The notes under the pieces: generated by a model
Databases searched by the model: none
The model's input: only the letters and a program-made list of their open reading frames with translations
What the model was told of the DNA's origin: nothing
In this document: positions 1 through 11,506 of the stretch, piece after piece
Layout: each line of letters starts with the position of its first letter
Numbering within the stretch: position 1 is the stretch's first letter
Position numbers and translations under genes: made by a program
DNA from: Pilatotrama ljubarskyi
Lineage: Eukaryota; Basidiomycota; Agaricomycetes; Polyporales; Polyporaceae
Direction of reading: 5' to 3'
Assembly: GCA_022385805.1 (NCBI GenBank)
Contig: MU277704.1
Span: forward strand, 162,138-226,137
Length of the DNA: 64,000 bases

Positions 1-319
1 CTTTAGTTGAGCAGGTAAGAACACATTCTAGAAACTACATAGGATGATTCTACTAGTCATGTATGTAGTGTACAAAATGTAAGTTGTGTGATTTTCCGAA
101 GTGTTGAAGTACGGCAGGCAAATTACCCGCCGAAATACCGGCGTGCAATACTTTTGAGCGCCAGTGTACACATCACTCATGAACATGGCCTTCATGTGTG
201 ATCTGCTGAAATTTGCCTTCAAATAGATATGTTTTGGTCTTCCTGCATAAATAATGGTTGAGTAGATAATAAAGTGCATTTCTTGATATAAAGGGATAAT
301 ATTGGGTGCTTTGTAAACA
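1..319. other. gene-free AT-rich flank
   Basis: I see no convincing coding exon here. The stretch is AT-richer than the rest of the window and borders the transposon-derived region. Short open frames on both strands have no recognisable protein content. Confidence 0.5.
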
Positions 320-731
320 GTTGCATGAAAGTTGTCACATGACACTTCGCCTCTCCACACCCCATTCCAGAAGTCAAGAAATCGTTGCAGCTTACAAAGC
401 TCATGGAAATGTATGTTTCCTTTGTTTAAGGAAGAATAGAATTATATCCTATGTTCTGATATGTATTTTGAATGAAGGACGAGGCTCACATGCTCCAGAT
501 TGGACAATGAGCCCACACCATGGTTGAAGTTGAGAGTACCATGGTGGGCCAATAGGCACACTTCCTGGTCACCTCTCTACCCATTTTGTACAGATCGCAA
601 AAGATATAAACTGCATAAAGTGACTACCAGAGAGGCCAAGATTTAGGAAGATTTTGTACTGAGCTACAGATGTTTCCAGGAGGGAGGCCACAGGTGAAGC
701 CATCTTGGTCACCTGACAACTTTTATGCAAA
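320..731 (-). mobile_element. MITE copy B, about 412 bp, inverted relative to copy A
   Basis: The element is bounded by 24-bp terminal inverted repeats at 320-343 and 708-731. The consensus begins TTTGCATAAAAGTTGTCACG and closes on the palindrome GTCACGTGAC (GTCACATGAC and GTCACCTGAC in this copy). Read on the minus strand, the whole interior aligns end to end with 1669-2081 on the plus strand, with scattered substitutions. No transposase is encoded. I could not find a clean target-site duplication, so the superfamily is open. Confidence 0.8.
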
Positions 732-734
732 CAG

Positions 735-1440
735 TAAGGTAGGCCTCGCACAGACTCGACTACGTCACCTGACCTTCAACTGTCATGCTGAGGCGACTTT
801 GGCAGAGAGAGGGGCCACAATCTTGAATAACAACTCACTGCATGTACCTCTTGAGGATTTCTCACGAAGAGATTGTCCAGAACAGCATTCTTTACAATCT
901 CTATGTGCTTGTTTTTGTGTGGGATGGGCCTGACACGGCATTATTCGCCGGACAAGCACCTCCACTTCGAGTGCTTAGTGAATAATGATCGTATTTGCGT
1001 GTTATGGTACCCAGGCGCTTGCGGATGACGCACTGTGGCAAGCTCATGATGGTTACTCCAAGCTAGTAATTTCAAGCTCGCGACTCATCAGATGGGTGGG
1101 CAAATAAGATGACGGTCAGGGGCCAGATGCTAATCACAAGAAATGCAGTGACTCTGTGCAGAAAGGATTCACTATTCCCCGAGTCCTTGGCAATACCACC
1201 TGCCAACAATGCTCAGTAAGATCACCACTTGAGAGTAATGCTGGTGACCACCACTGTACTTGAGCATACCATACCATACGTAGATTGCATTTTTGGCCCC
1301 GCTCAGGCATGTCCAAGCTGTTGAGTGTCAATGTACATCCTCTCGCATGGTTAATGCAAGCAGCATTTCCTCGATAACCTGCTCTCACGTGATTTGTCAC
1401 ACGTGACAGAGGTAGTTGAGTCTGTGCGAGGCCTACCTTA
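735..1440. mobile_element. about 706-bp element with 29-bp terminal inverted repeats
   Basis: Inverted repeats lie at 735-763 and 1412-1440. Both begin TAAGGTAGGCCTCGCACAGA when read inward and differ at about one position over 29 bases. The interior encodes no recognisable protein, so it is a non-autonomous DNA element. It starts three bases after MITE copy B ends, suggesting clustered or nested insertion. Flanks (ACAG to the left, ACAAG to the right) do not give an exact duplication. Confidence 0.7.
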
Positions 1441-1668
1441 ACAAGTTAGGATACTGAGATGGTCTATTACAGTGTGAGCTGAGATACATGTATGAGGAGC
1501 TATGATGCAGTGGTAAGTCTTCATGGACTCAGCCAAGAATACCTGAGGATTCAATCTTAGTGAACAGCTTTTCCTTTTCTCCCTCGTGTATGCAGATGAA
1601 TGAATTAGCTTTCATTGTGACAGCACAGAGTAGTCGATTTGGAGTATGATAAGCTCAATTTATTACCG
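1441..1668. other. unannotated spacer between transposon-like elements
   Basis: Non-repetitive sequence between the 706-bp element and MITE copy A. I see nothing codable or structured in it. Confidence 0.4.
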
Positions 1669-2081
1669 TTTGCATAAAAGTTGTCACGTGACCGGAATGG
1701 CTTCGCCTGTGGGCTCCCTCTTCGAAAACTCTGCAGCTCAGTATAGTCCCTCAAAAATCTTCATCTGTCTTGTAGCCAGTTCATTGGATTTTTATGCTTC
1801 GAGATTTATATAAAATGGGTGCAGAGGTGACCAGAAAGCATGCCAAATGGCCCAGTGTGGTTATAACAGCTTCAACTACCATGCGCCAGGCTCGATGTCC
1901 AATCTGGAGTGTGCGAGCCTCATTCCCCATCCAAAGTATACATCAGAGAATAGCATATAATTTTCTTTTTTTATAAGAAAAGAATCGTCCATTTCCGTGA
2001 GCTCTGTGAGCTGCAACGATTTTTTGGCATCCGGGATGCGGTCTGGAGAGCCAATGTGTCACGTGACAACTTTTATGCAAA
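1669..2081 (+). mobile_element. MITE copy A, about 413 bp
   Basis: The terminal inverted repeats are at 1669-1692 and 2058-2081, each containing TTTGCATAAAAGTTGTCACG followed by TGAC, and they match perfectly. A looser outer extension (TTATTA, three bases, then TTTGCAT) is visible on both ends. The interior aligns with 320-731 in inverse orientation, and the lengths differ by one base (413 against 412). There is no coding capacity. Confidence 0.8.
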
Positions 2082-2610
2082 TGATAATAAGACATCACAG
2101 ACAGTCACACATTTTGTTGATGCTGAGTGTGCTGGTGCTGGCACTCTCCGCAAACCTACAGTATATATGCAATCTGGGTTATTGCAGATGACTTTCATGA
2201 GATAGGGCCCTTTGAACACCCTACATCATAGATGTAACATCTCCCAGACATGCAGATTGCTACAGTGACAACCAACACTTCTTTCAAGCTCTCGCACATG
2301 CACCATTTAAGACACAAGTATATTGCGATAATATACTGCCGTAGAGTAGGCATCACTGGCAAAACACCAATGATCTTGTCCCAAGAGGACTTACAGCACG
2401 TGAGGGGAACCTCTTTGCGGTACAAAGGGACCAACAGCGCACGTTCAGCAGTGAACGACGACCTCCCCTACTGCTTAGCCGGCCTTCCAGCCGGCCAGCT
2501 CCTCCCTTGGAATGACCATACAGTATTGCCCGACCTTGGGCGACATTGGAGCTAAGCAAGATTTGCACTCCGCCACCTTGGAGTCACCTTCGCTTAGTAT
2601 TGCCGCAACC
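2082..2610. other. intergenic, downstream of UTP22
   Basis: This stretch runs from the MITE to the UTP22 stop codon and would hold the UTP22 3' untranslated region. I recognise no gene or element in it. Confidence 0.4.
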
Positions 2611-5600
2611 TTATGACCTAGGTGCAATCCTCCTAACAAGGGAGTCGCCGATTCTCTGGACTTCGGCAAACAGCGCGTGTTCGTTCAGCACGACCATACC
2701 CTTGTCTTTCTCCTTTCCCTTGGGCCCGTCCTAGCCGTACAAAGCCTGAATTAGAATCCATAGGATCCATTGTGTTGTATAGATAGTCGTACCTTGGATT
2801 CTGGAATGCTTGAGAAGCCACCGAGCACTCGGAATGGTCTCGCTGTTCGTAGGTTAGGCTGCCAGACCGCACCGATGCGATCTCCGCCTAAAGGATCGTA
2901 GAAGAGCAGGACGGTATCGGCGTACACACGCTGGCATCAGGTCAGTCGCGGCGCGGCATTCGGACTGCAGCGATGACTTACTGCCAAGTCATCGAAGAAC
3001 AGGGCGAATGGATCGAAACCCGGCATCAGAGAGGCCGACGAATCCTTCGTAATGGCGTTCGCATACTTGCCCTTCGGTGTCCATACAGAAGCGTCCGAGT
3101 CCAACTTCTGATGCAGGCGAGTTGACAGCGCGGCATTGAGCTCGATCACAAAGTCGTAGTGATCGACCGGATGGTGATAAATGCGCTGCAAGAGACTGTC
3201 AACGCGGGGCTGAGAGGTCAAATCTCGCAATCTACTCACTTTGACGCTCGACGCTCCCGTTTCCATACCACTCAGACATTCCCAGGTCGCTCTCGCGAGG
3301 GATGTGACTCGCCGCGCGACCACGGCATTGGGCCCTGACGAAGTCCACATGTGACCCTGGGGGTCGAAAGGAGTCGCCAAAGACCACGCAACGTCTCGCG
3401 ACGTAATCGCCGGAGGACTTGTGTCCGCTTGGGCTCCCTGTTCAGCGTTATCCAACGGGACCACCAAACCCGCAGTCCAATCCCAGTCCTTCAGGAACTC
3501 GACAACGAGTGCAAACCCGCGCTCCTTCGAGCCCGGGATCGATGCCGTCGGACTCGCTCCAGTCTCGCCGGCAAGGGGCGCTCCAGTGCGGAGGAAGACG
3601 TATGCACACAGCAGCTCCGCCGCTTCCTCGGAGATGTGGCTCCTGAAAAGCCAGTGCGACGCAAACCACCGCTTCACCAGCCGAACAGTGCCTGCGAACG
3701 CAGTGAACCTGTGGCTCAGAGCCGCGATGGCGCGGTGATGCCGAGGGCCGTGAATAAATCTGCGCACGTAAACCTCCTTGGCCTGCGCGGCGGCTTGACG
3801 CTCATGTGCGTTGTCGTCGGTCGTATTGCGTCGAATGGCCTTCGGTAGATGGGACTTGCCATTAATGATGCGATCGAGGAGTGTCGCCTCCCGGTCATGC
3901 CAGATACGCGCGCGGAAGGCCCAGCCATCCGAAGTCACGATGTCAAGGGCAGCCTCATCTTGTATCTCCATGCGCTCAGGCCGATCGCCAAGGACTACGG
4001 TGGCTTGCAGCCCCTTGACGGCGCTCATGAGGATAGTCGCCAGGCGCTCGAAGAAGGCGAGCTTGATCTTTTGAATGGCCCGGAGGTCGTCCGGCCACCG
4101 GCCAGACTTCTCGAACTCGATGATGATCTCCATCGCGGGCATATACGATGCGGTCTTGGGGAGCTTGGAGCGAGAGGGCAAAGGCACAGCGACGGGGACA
4201 AAGACGTCGGTGTAGCGGAGGGCAGGTGAGACCGGGCTGACGTTGAGGACGGCGAGAGGAAACTGATCATCAAGCGCCTTGATGTGCTTTACAAGGGCAT
4301 CGAAGGCCGAGAGTGCACTCTTGAAACCGACCGCCGCGCCTGACGCCTGGTAAATGGAGGACACGGAGTCGGGCAGCTTGACTAATCCGTCGAACTGCGG
4401 CTGCCAAGTCAGCACAGCGTCACCGCCGATGCCGAAATGGCGCTTGAGGAGGTGCCGAACAATCATGGCGGGTATGTGAGCGCGCTCGTCCGAGTTCTTG
4501 ACATCCCACACCACGCTCTCGACGATGGAGCCATCCTTGAATCGCCTAAGCTCGGCCTTCTCGCCCCAGAAGTCACGGAACTGCTTCGTCCTTTCACTCT
4601 CGTGCTCCTCAGCTGGAGGGCCGTGGTCGACTAGCCGGAATGCATGCTCGCAGTCCAAAACGAGTCCAACATGAACCACGGAGGTATTTGAGGGAAGCGC
4701 TTGCGACGTCGGCCTCAGGTCAGAGGAGGGATGCAAAATGGCGATCGCCCTGGCCCGGTTGCCGAGACCACGGCGTAGGGTGGAGATGAGTGTTGCCAAA
4801 AGCGCGTTATAGACAGAGCCGTGATCGGCGACAAGATGTGCTGACGGTTTGCGCATTTCCGCTGATGACAAATCCACGCTACACATCGTAGTGAGTATGA
4901 GTGAGCCATCGTTGTAGGCGAGATACACACCGGGCGACGATATCGAAACGTGCGAAAACGTCCCGATGCTCCTTAAGAAACACTGTCTGGAACGGGTCTT
5001 CTGAGATAGATGAGTGATCCAGCGCCTCTAACGTCGCCTGAGCATCATATCTGAGCTATGCTTGGATGTCAGAGAGACGGACACGGTATTTCAAGTAGGT
5101 CTCACCAGATCGAGGGAGGACAGTGGCACATCCGCCAGGAGGTTGATGGAGGACGTTGAGTCGACAAATACAGCGTCATGACTAGAATAGCTACCCGGAG
5201 GGAACTGAAACAATATCTCATTTTCAGCCGATATTCGAGCAGCGTACGAGCGATATTGACAGACGTACTCGGTGACCATCCTTCGACTTCACGAACACCG
5301 ACTCTTCCTGGAAGTTATGTCTCGCTGAATAGAATATAAGCCGCTACGCATCGCGATTCGAGGAAGAGCGCATACCCAAGAAGTCCAGGGCCGCCTTGAA
5401 CAACTGATACGAGCTCAATCCTTTCCCCAACGGCTTGCGTTTGGCAGCTGCTTTCCCCAGGCTTACGGGAGGCGGTTCTTCGCCGTTGATGACGAGGTCC
5501 AGGACTGAGGCCCACCACATACCCTTCCCTTCGAATCCACGCACACACATCCGGCCACCGAGACCGTAACCTCGCTGGTTAGCCCAGACGCGTAAAAGGG

Positions 5601-6891
5601 CTAAGGCGTCGGCGTATCCGGCTGCATGCTGCTTCAACGCATGAATGGACAGGAGATGAGCCTTGGGCGTCGTCATCAGCATGAATGCGGTGTTATACAA
5701 TGGTGTGGGATCCCCCTTTGGGAGTTCCTCATCTGAGACGGCAGTCCGAATGTTGGATTTCGCAGGAGATAACCGTTGCAGCGGTATCGGGGACTGGCTG
5801 ATGTATGGGAGGATGCGGACTTGTACATTGAGCTTGCTGAAGTCCGTGGGCGAGCCATCTACACAATGTGAGCCATTGCAGTTGTAAATAATCTCCGGAG
5901 AACCGACTTACCGGCAAGCGGCCGCAAGACCAAGGCCGTCCGACGTGGGTCTCCGGAGGTGGATTCGTAGAACAGCTCGCAAGGGAGCGAAGATCTGGCA
6001 TCTACTACGGCCGAAGCTATTGTCGCCAGGAAGTATGCACGTTTCTGGAAGACTCGAGCGTTTAAGTAGTCTTTCTCCTGAAAGAGGCCCTGCAAACTGC
6101 GTCAGTCTTTGCACGCAAGCGATGGCGACAAACATACTGAGGGCATCTCGACGGCAACGTCCACCTCATATTTGGTAGAGTCCTTGCCTTTGACGGCCGT
6201 CTTCGTTGCCCAGCTCCCAGCTAACACGATCTCCGAGGGTTTCTCGAAGGCGACTTTCCAGTTCGTTTCCTCGGTAGGAAAAGGGCGGACGTAGGGGATA
6301 GATATGCCCTTCTGCGAGAGGGTACGAGAAGCATGGAGGGGATGCTGGGGGGAGACGGATGGCAAGCCTGTGAGGACTTTATGTAGAGACAAGAGGAAGG
6401 TCTCGAGCGATTGGGCGTGTGAGTACTTGGGGCGAACGTTAGGGAGCAGGGCATCAATCTGCAATGGTGCATGAGGAGAGCATCAGTAGGGGCGGCTGCA
6501 TAAGGACGCACCTGTAGCTTGAAAGATGTAGACCTGTAGAGGTCGGTAGCATCCTTGATCTTTCTGAGCTCCTCGCCGGTGGGAGGCTTGGTGATATGGT
6601 TGCCTGGACGGTCCCCAGGACACTCTCCCAGCTGTTCCTCGCCTTCCGAGGCGTTATCCGGCCCTTCCCATTCGTCTCCATCCGTGCTGCGAGCACTGCC
6701 TGAGCTCTGCGAGACGTCACTGTCTTCGGCTGAGGAGTGCTGGTCTTGGTCGCTGACGATCTCGTCCGCAGCATGCAAACGCTGATGTCCAAATGCGTCA
6801 TGGTCAACTACACAGTCGATATAACTTGTGGACGTACCTTGGCCTTTGGTGCCGCTTGCGCACCCCGCTTCCTCTTGAGAACCTGAGCCAT
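2611..6891 (-). CDS. UTP22: U3 snoRNP protein UTP22 / nucleolar protein 6 (Nrap)
   Basis: Structural subunit of the SSU processome (UTP-C/CURI module), needed for pre-18S rRNA processing in the nucleolus. The start codon at 6889-6891 opens a basic stretch (MAQVLKRKRG) that is cut by an intron. An acidic Ser/Asp/Glu-rich segment and the Nrap nucleotidyltransferase-like repeats follow. The family signature FWGEKAELRRFKDGSIVESV lies in the large exon at about 4.5 kb. The carboxyl end was resolved as three exons: the large exon down to 2982, 2793-2930 (contains LLFYDPLGGDRIGAVWQP, typical of the family end) and 2611-2730, ending LVRRIAPRS. At least six introns of about 50-60 bp are present. The order of conserved segments is collinear with yeast and human orthologues. 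Borders in the amino-terminal third are approximate. Confidence 0.93.
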
Positions 6892-7155
6892 GCGTGCAGT
6901 TATTTTGCGCGAGGGCGGCGGCGAAGGAGCTGAATGTATGCGCCGGTGCTCAATTTGCGACGCGATACTATGTGCGATAGACTATACAACGCGTCAAGCA
7001 GCGAACAGAATGAGAGCGCGAGGAGGGATGAGCGGCCCTCAGACCAAGTTTTCGTACAGAGGCACGCGGTAGGCGCCCGTAGAGCGGTGAATAGGCGCCG
7101 AAGATTGAGGCGATCGGGATCGGGATCAAGCGCATCAGCGTGCAGCATTCGGTCT
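6892..7155. other. UTP22 upstream region
   Basis: Promoter-side sequence of UTP22, bounded on the far side by the hAT-type MITE. No gene is visible. Confidence 0.4.
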
Positions 7156-7488
7156 CAGTACAGCAGAGGTGCGCGGGTCAGGCCTTGACCCAAGGGTCGG
7201 GGTCGGGTGGAGCTGGGGTCCGACCTGTGGTCAGGAAAAGGTCGGACCTCGGCCTGACCGGGGTCAGGGTCAGGCACGTGGCAGAATGGGCATGAACAGG
7301 AGCAGGACCTGCTGCCCTCGGGGTCCACGCTCGGTCCAGCGCTTTCGTTGGGTGACGGCGCGGTGAGGCATATTTCCCACAGCATCACGTGCTGACCCTG
7401 ACCCAGGTCAGACCCTTTTGGGTCCGACTTGGGTCAGAAAAAGGTCTGACCGGGGTCCGACCCGGGTCAGCACATCTCTGCAGTACAG
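7156..7488. mobile_element. hAT-type MITE (element 7164-7480) with perfect 8-bp target duplication
   Basis: The element is flanked by the direct repeat CAGTACAG at 7156-7163 and 7481-7488. Its ends read CAGAGGTGCGC on the left and CAGAGATGTGC on the right (reverse complement). That is the CAG-purine-rich TIR start, with an 8-bp duplication, known from hAT transposons. The 317-bp interior has no open protein and is packed with short alternating units of the types GGGTCAG, GGTCGGACC and their complements, so much of it can fold back on itself. The intact duplication suggests a relatively recent insertion. Confidence 0.88.
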
Positions 7489-8528
7489 CGAGCAGTATCG
7501 TGCCCGGGCTGGCTCATATGGTTCCTGCTCTCGACTCTAACCACCGCGCAGGTCCGGGCTTGCTGATAATCTCTACCACGGTTGTGAGAGATATACATGG
7601 TGCGTCTCATGCTAGTGGTGCAAATTCACCGTCTTCGGCGATGTCGGAGTCGGAAGGCCCACCAGGAGGAGTCGCGTGGGTACGTCTAGTAGACAGGCAC
7701 AATTATACACTCCTCCACTGCTCTGAGCTCAAGACTCATGCAGAGTCCAATTCCGTACTAGCTCGGCGGTTAGCCCCCTCACGTTCCCAAAACACGCACC
7801 GTCGAGCTGTCCTGGGTGATCGAACTGCGCCGGCTCGTGGCACGACGGCTTGCGTATGCTCATCTCCCAAGACCAAATGATCGGACACGCCCGTCTTCAC
7901 CTTATTACCCGGGTCTGCAGCAACCGCCGTCGTGAGTTCTGGAAAGCGCTTTTGCCTCCCCACCCAGTGCACCCGTGCTTTGTCATATTCACCAGCCAAT
8001 GGTAGGTACCTACAGCTTACACTCTACGACGCTGCATTGGCTCCTCCTCATGCCTGGAGCACAGAGCCGAAACTTCCAAAGCTGCAGAACGGCGTGCATA
8101 ATACGACTAGGCGATGACTGCAGAGGGGCGCGATAGCACTTGCAGCACCACAGCATGCATTCCTGGTTGAGGCCGGGATGATCGGCTTGCCATATATGGG
8201 AACCAAGGTCGATATCCGGACGCCGGGCTCGGAGGAGCAGCGAGAGCCAACAGCTTCCGGTCCCACCGAACGGCCCAACGGCAGCCACGACCGCCTCTTT
8301 CTCCGTCAGCAAAAATTGCCCGACAGCCTCTCATATCGCCTCCGTGCGTGTGCGCGCGCGCGTAATTCGCTCCTTCACTCTCTTTGTTTCTAGCGTCCAC
8401 CCCGCGCGCTTCTCCCCCGCAGCCATCGACCGCTCCTGTCACCCAATACTTAAACACTCGTCTTGCGCTTTGTTCGACACCTGAACTCCCACCTTCATTG
8501 TCTGGCTAGCTCCCACTCGCTTTCCCTC
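7489..8528. other. about 1 kb intergenic region upstream of the RTA1-like gene
   Basis: Presumed promoter and 5' untranslated region of the RTA1-like gene. There are CT-rich tracts near 8380-8530 just before the start codon. I see no supported coding exon or RNA gene. Confidence 0.4.
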
Positions 8529-10046
8529 ATGTTCATGGAAGACACTGCATCCGCCGGCGTTCTCGCTGCAAGTGAGACCGACAACTCCGGAATCACAATG
8601 TCCGCCGTACTAACAATCTCTTATAGGGGCCGCGGAGCACCACCGTAGTCCATACGGATATGTGCCCACGGAGTGGATCTGTATCATGTTTATCGCTCTT
8701 TTTGCCGTCTCGTCCGGTGCGTCCGGTGCCCGTATGTCCAGGCCTCGGACTGACGCTTTCGTGCCGTTGTAGCGATACATCTCGGGCAGACGGTGTGGTC
8801 CCGGCTGTGGTGGTTGCTCGGAACGACTGTTCTGGCAGGACTAATTGAGATCATCGGCTGGAGCGGTCGACTGTGGTCCAGCATATCGCCTACCTTGCTC
8901 AACCCATTCCTGATGCAGTGGGTACATTTCTTTCGCCCGTGTGCTCACACCTCATCCTGGCACCACCAGGATAACCACGACTATCATCGCCCCGACTCCG
9001 CTCATTGCCGCCAACTTCGTCATACTAGGGCAGATCATAAAGCGCCTCGGTCAGCAGTACAGTCGTCTAAGCGCGAAGTGGTGTGCGTAGTCCTCTCACT
9101 CTGTAGGCGTTCCGGTAGCGGTATTAATTTGGCCGTATCACGCAGACACCATCATCTTCTGTTCATGTGTACGTCCGCTCGCACTGGGATGTCAAATCAC
9201 GACGCGCTGATTTGGGATGCAGGATATCATCGCGCTCGTGATCCAAGCCGTAGGCGGAGCAAAGGCCTCGGCAGCTGTACAGAACAACCAAGATCCCAAC
9301 CCGGTCAGCCCGATGGCATCCTCCCCACCTCACGTCACTCTGACATAACATTACATGGCAGGGAGGGCACGTCATGCTGGGTGGTATCGCCTTCCAGCTG
9401 GGTACGTCACTACTATCACAAGGCTCCCAGCCTTTGCGACTCACCTTGATCACTTCCTAGCCGCGGTCTCCATCTACTTGATACTCGCCGCGGAGTTCCT
9501 GCTACGCTACCACATCGATAAGCCATTCCAGCGGAAAAGCGGCGCCATGCCCAAGAGCTACGCGTTCGACCGCGGCGTACAGCTGATGATAGTTGGCCTT
9601 GCGTTCGACGGCGTCTTCATCCTGATCCGGTACGTCCAGCGTTCGCGCTCTTTGCCGTCTGATATCGCACCACTATTCTCACATGCAAACGCTGCGCAGT
9701 TCAATCTATCGTACAATTGTAAGCTTTGCTGCGGAGCGTTACACATACCGTTTCATGAGTTACTGACGCTCGTTTCTTAACAGGAACTGACGGACGGATG
9801 GAGCGGTCGTATCATCGAGACGCAGGTGTACTTCAGTAAGCCGCCGTAGATAACCCTCACTATCTTGCATGCTGACTTTTCTTGTGTACCACAGACGTGC
9901 TCGACGGCGCGATGATTGTCCTGGCCATGTTTACGCTCAACTTCTTTCATCCGGCCTTCCTTCTCGGCAAAGCCGACCGTTGGAACGTCAAGGACCCCAG
10001 CGAAGCCGACTCCGAGAATCCAGGGTATCCGAAGGCCAGCTCGTAA
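8529..10046 (+). CDS. RTA1-like lipid-translocating exporter
   Basis: Fungal-specific seven-helix membrane protein of the RTA1/RSB1/RTM1 family, linked in yeasts to sphingoid-base export and resistance to aminocholesterol or cycloheximide-type drugs. The family motifs are visible in order: SPYGYVPTEW before the first helix, GLIEIIGWSGRLWSS in the second/third helix region, APTPLIAANFVILGQIIKRL, SYAFDRGVQLMIVGLAFDGV and the carboxyl helix VLDGAMIVLAMFTLNFFHP. The first exon is short (8529-8571), splits an Arg codon and is followed by a 58-bp-class intron. At least seven small introns interrupt the gene. A second in-frame ATG two codons downstream could also be used. The substrate in this fungus cannot be told from sequence. 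It ends convergently with the E2 gene. Confidence 0.9.
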
Positions 10047-10390
10047 TATCGTCTCCTTGGCTCCTGACCAGTTCCATCGTCTCCTTTTTTCATCTCATAC
10101 CACGCCCGTCGCCCATCGAGCTCCTCTGGGCGTTTGCTCCTAGACGTGCCGCTCAGTAGTTTTCAGGACGCTGACTCCTGTAGCGTAGACCAAGCTTACA
10201 TTCGTGCCTCACGAGACAACTATCAGAGTAGAATCGTGTACTCACGCCGACCCTGACGATATGCTTGCCCATCATGCCCTACCCAAACGTCGAATCGGCC
10301 AGACAATCAACTAGTGCCATTTGTGTGAGTGTGCATCTGCGCTAGAGCGCGCGCAGCTAAGGACCCTGCTCGAACCATGAAAGCGGACAT
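10047..10390. terminator. convergent 3' region between RTA1-like and E2 genes
   Basis: A 344-bp stretch between two stop codons facing each other. It must contain both 3' ends. No gene or clear polyadenylation motif was identified. Confidence 0.35.
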
Positions 10391-11506
10391 TCAGTCCTCG
10401 ATAACTATCACCTCGCTCGGCCCTGTCCCTGTCCTACCGCTGGTTCCTGATGCAGCGGTCTTTGGTCTTCGTGCTGGTCGCTCGGGAACCTCCTCGCCAG
10501 ATAGGTCAATATCGACATCCGCTTCTGCACCTGCATCCCTCTTCCGTTTCAGCCTCTGGACCCCGCGCGCAGGGGCCGTCCGCGCCACGGTGGGTCTCTC
10601 GTCGTCCGAGTCCTCGATTGTGATTGTTTCTGTCGGGGTCGCTGTCCTGGAAGGTGTCGGCCGACTGGACGTCGGCAGCGAAGTCTGGCGAGAAGCTGGT
10701 TGGCTTGTTGCAGCGGTGACGGGTGTCTTGCCCTTGACGTCCTTTGAAGTATACGCCTCAGCGGACGGCGGCGCGCGAGCATAGAGCTCCGTCCACCGTC
10801 GAGCATTACGGTCGTGTTGCACACGATTCCGTACGTACTCTGTGGCTATGCTCGGAACTACACATCCATGGTCAGGCGGTGTAACACGGACGCCCAACGC
10901 GGACAGACTTACCTAACGGATCCTCTGAACCGCGCCCGACCTTGTGAGTAACCTTCAACACGAGCGCAAACAAGTAACATACTGGGATTGGGATCCGTAA
11001 GCAGCGATGACAAGGAGAGGATGACCTTGAAGAGCGAAAGCGCAGGTGACCAGTTGTGCTTTAGTATGTCGATACATATGCTTCCGCGCTCATTGATGTT
11101 CATATGGTAGATCCTAAGGACGTTGAGCGCTTCCATCTGAGAACGAGACAGTCGGAGATGCTCACCGTGTCTTGAACACGACACGAGGTGCAGAGAACCT
11201 GGCAGGGAGGTGGGCACGCGACACTCGGCGAGGAAACGAGCAGTACTCACGGGTAGTCGTGACCCAGCAAGATCTCCACCTGAAAGACGCCTCCTTCGTA
11301 CACGCTGCCTTCTGGGCCGGGTATGGTGGCGTTCCAGTGGAAGAGGTCGTCGGAGGGCGCGAGCTTGATGGAGCCGAGGTCCTCCTTCTTGAGGTCGGCG
11401 ATCTCGCGGTGGATGCGTTTCAAAGTAGTCTTCTCGGATGGTCAGCTTTATTTGCACCAGAACACTGAGCAAACAAACATACTGAATTGACGTGAGCGGG
11501 GGCCAT
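10391..11506 (-). CDS. ubiquitin-conjugating enzyme E2 with long SIM-containing tail
   Basis: An E2 enzyme carries ubiquitin as a thioester on a cysteine and passes it to E3 ligases. The spliced product is about 281 residues: a UBC fold at about 9-153, then a 128-residue low-complexity tail. Visible marks are PGPEGSVYEGGVF, the active-site stretch ERGSICIDIL (Cys near 92) and WSPALSLFKVILSLSSLLTDPNP. The canonical HPN triad reads HMN (82-84), keeping the oxyanion Asn. The tail carries hydrophobic-acidic motifs resembling SUMO-interacting motifs (ITIEDSDDE, VDIDLSGEE and the last six residues VIVIED) plus a basic KRKR patch that could be nuclear. The start at 11504-11506 (MAPAHVNS) was chosen because the family begins similarly. 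There are about five introns, one flanking a 12-nt exon. It is divergent from the neighbouring plus-strand gene. Confidence 0.88.
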
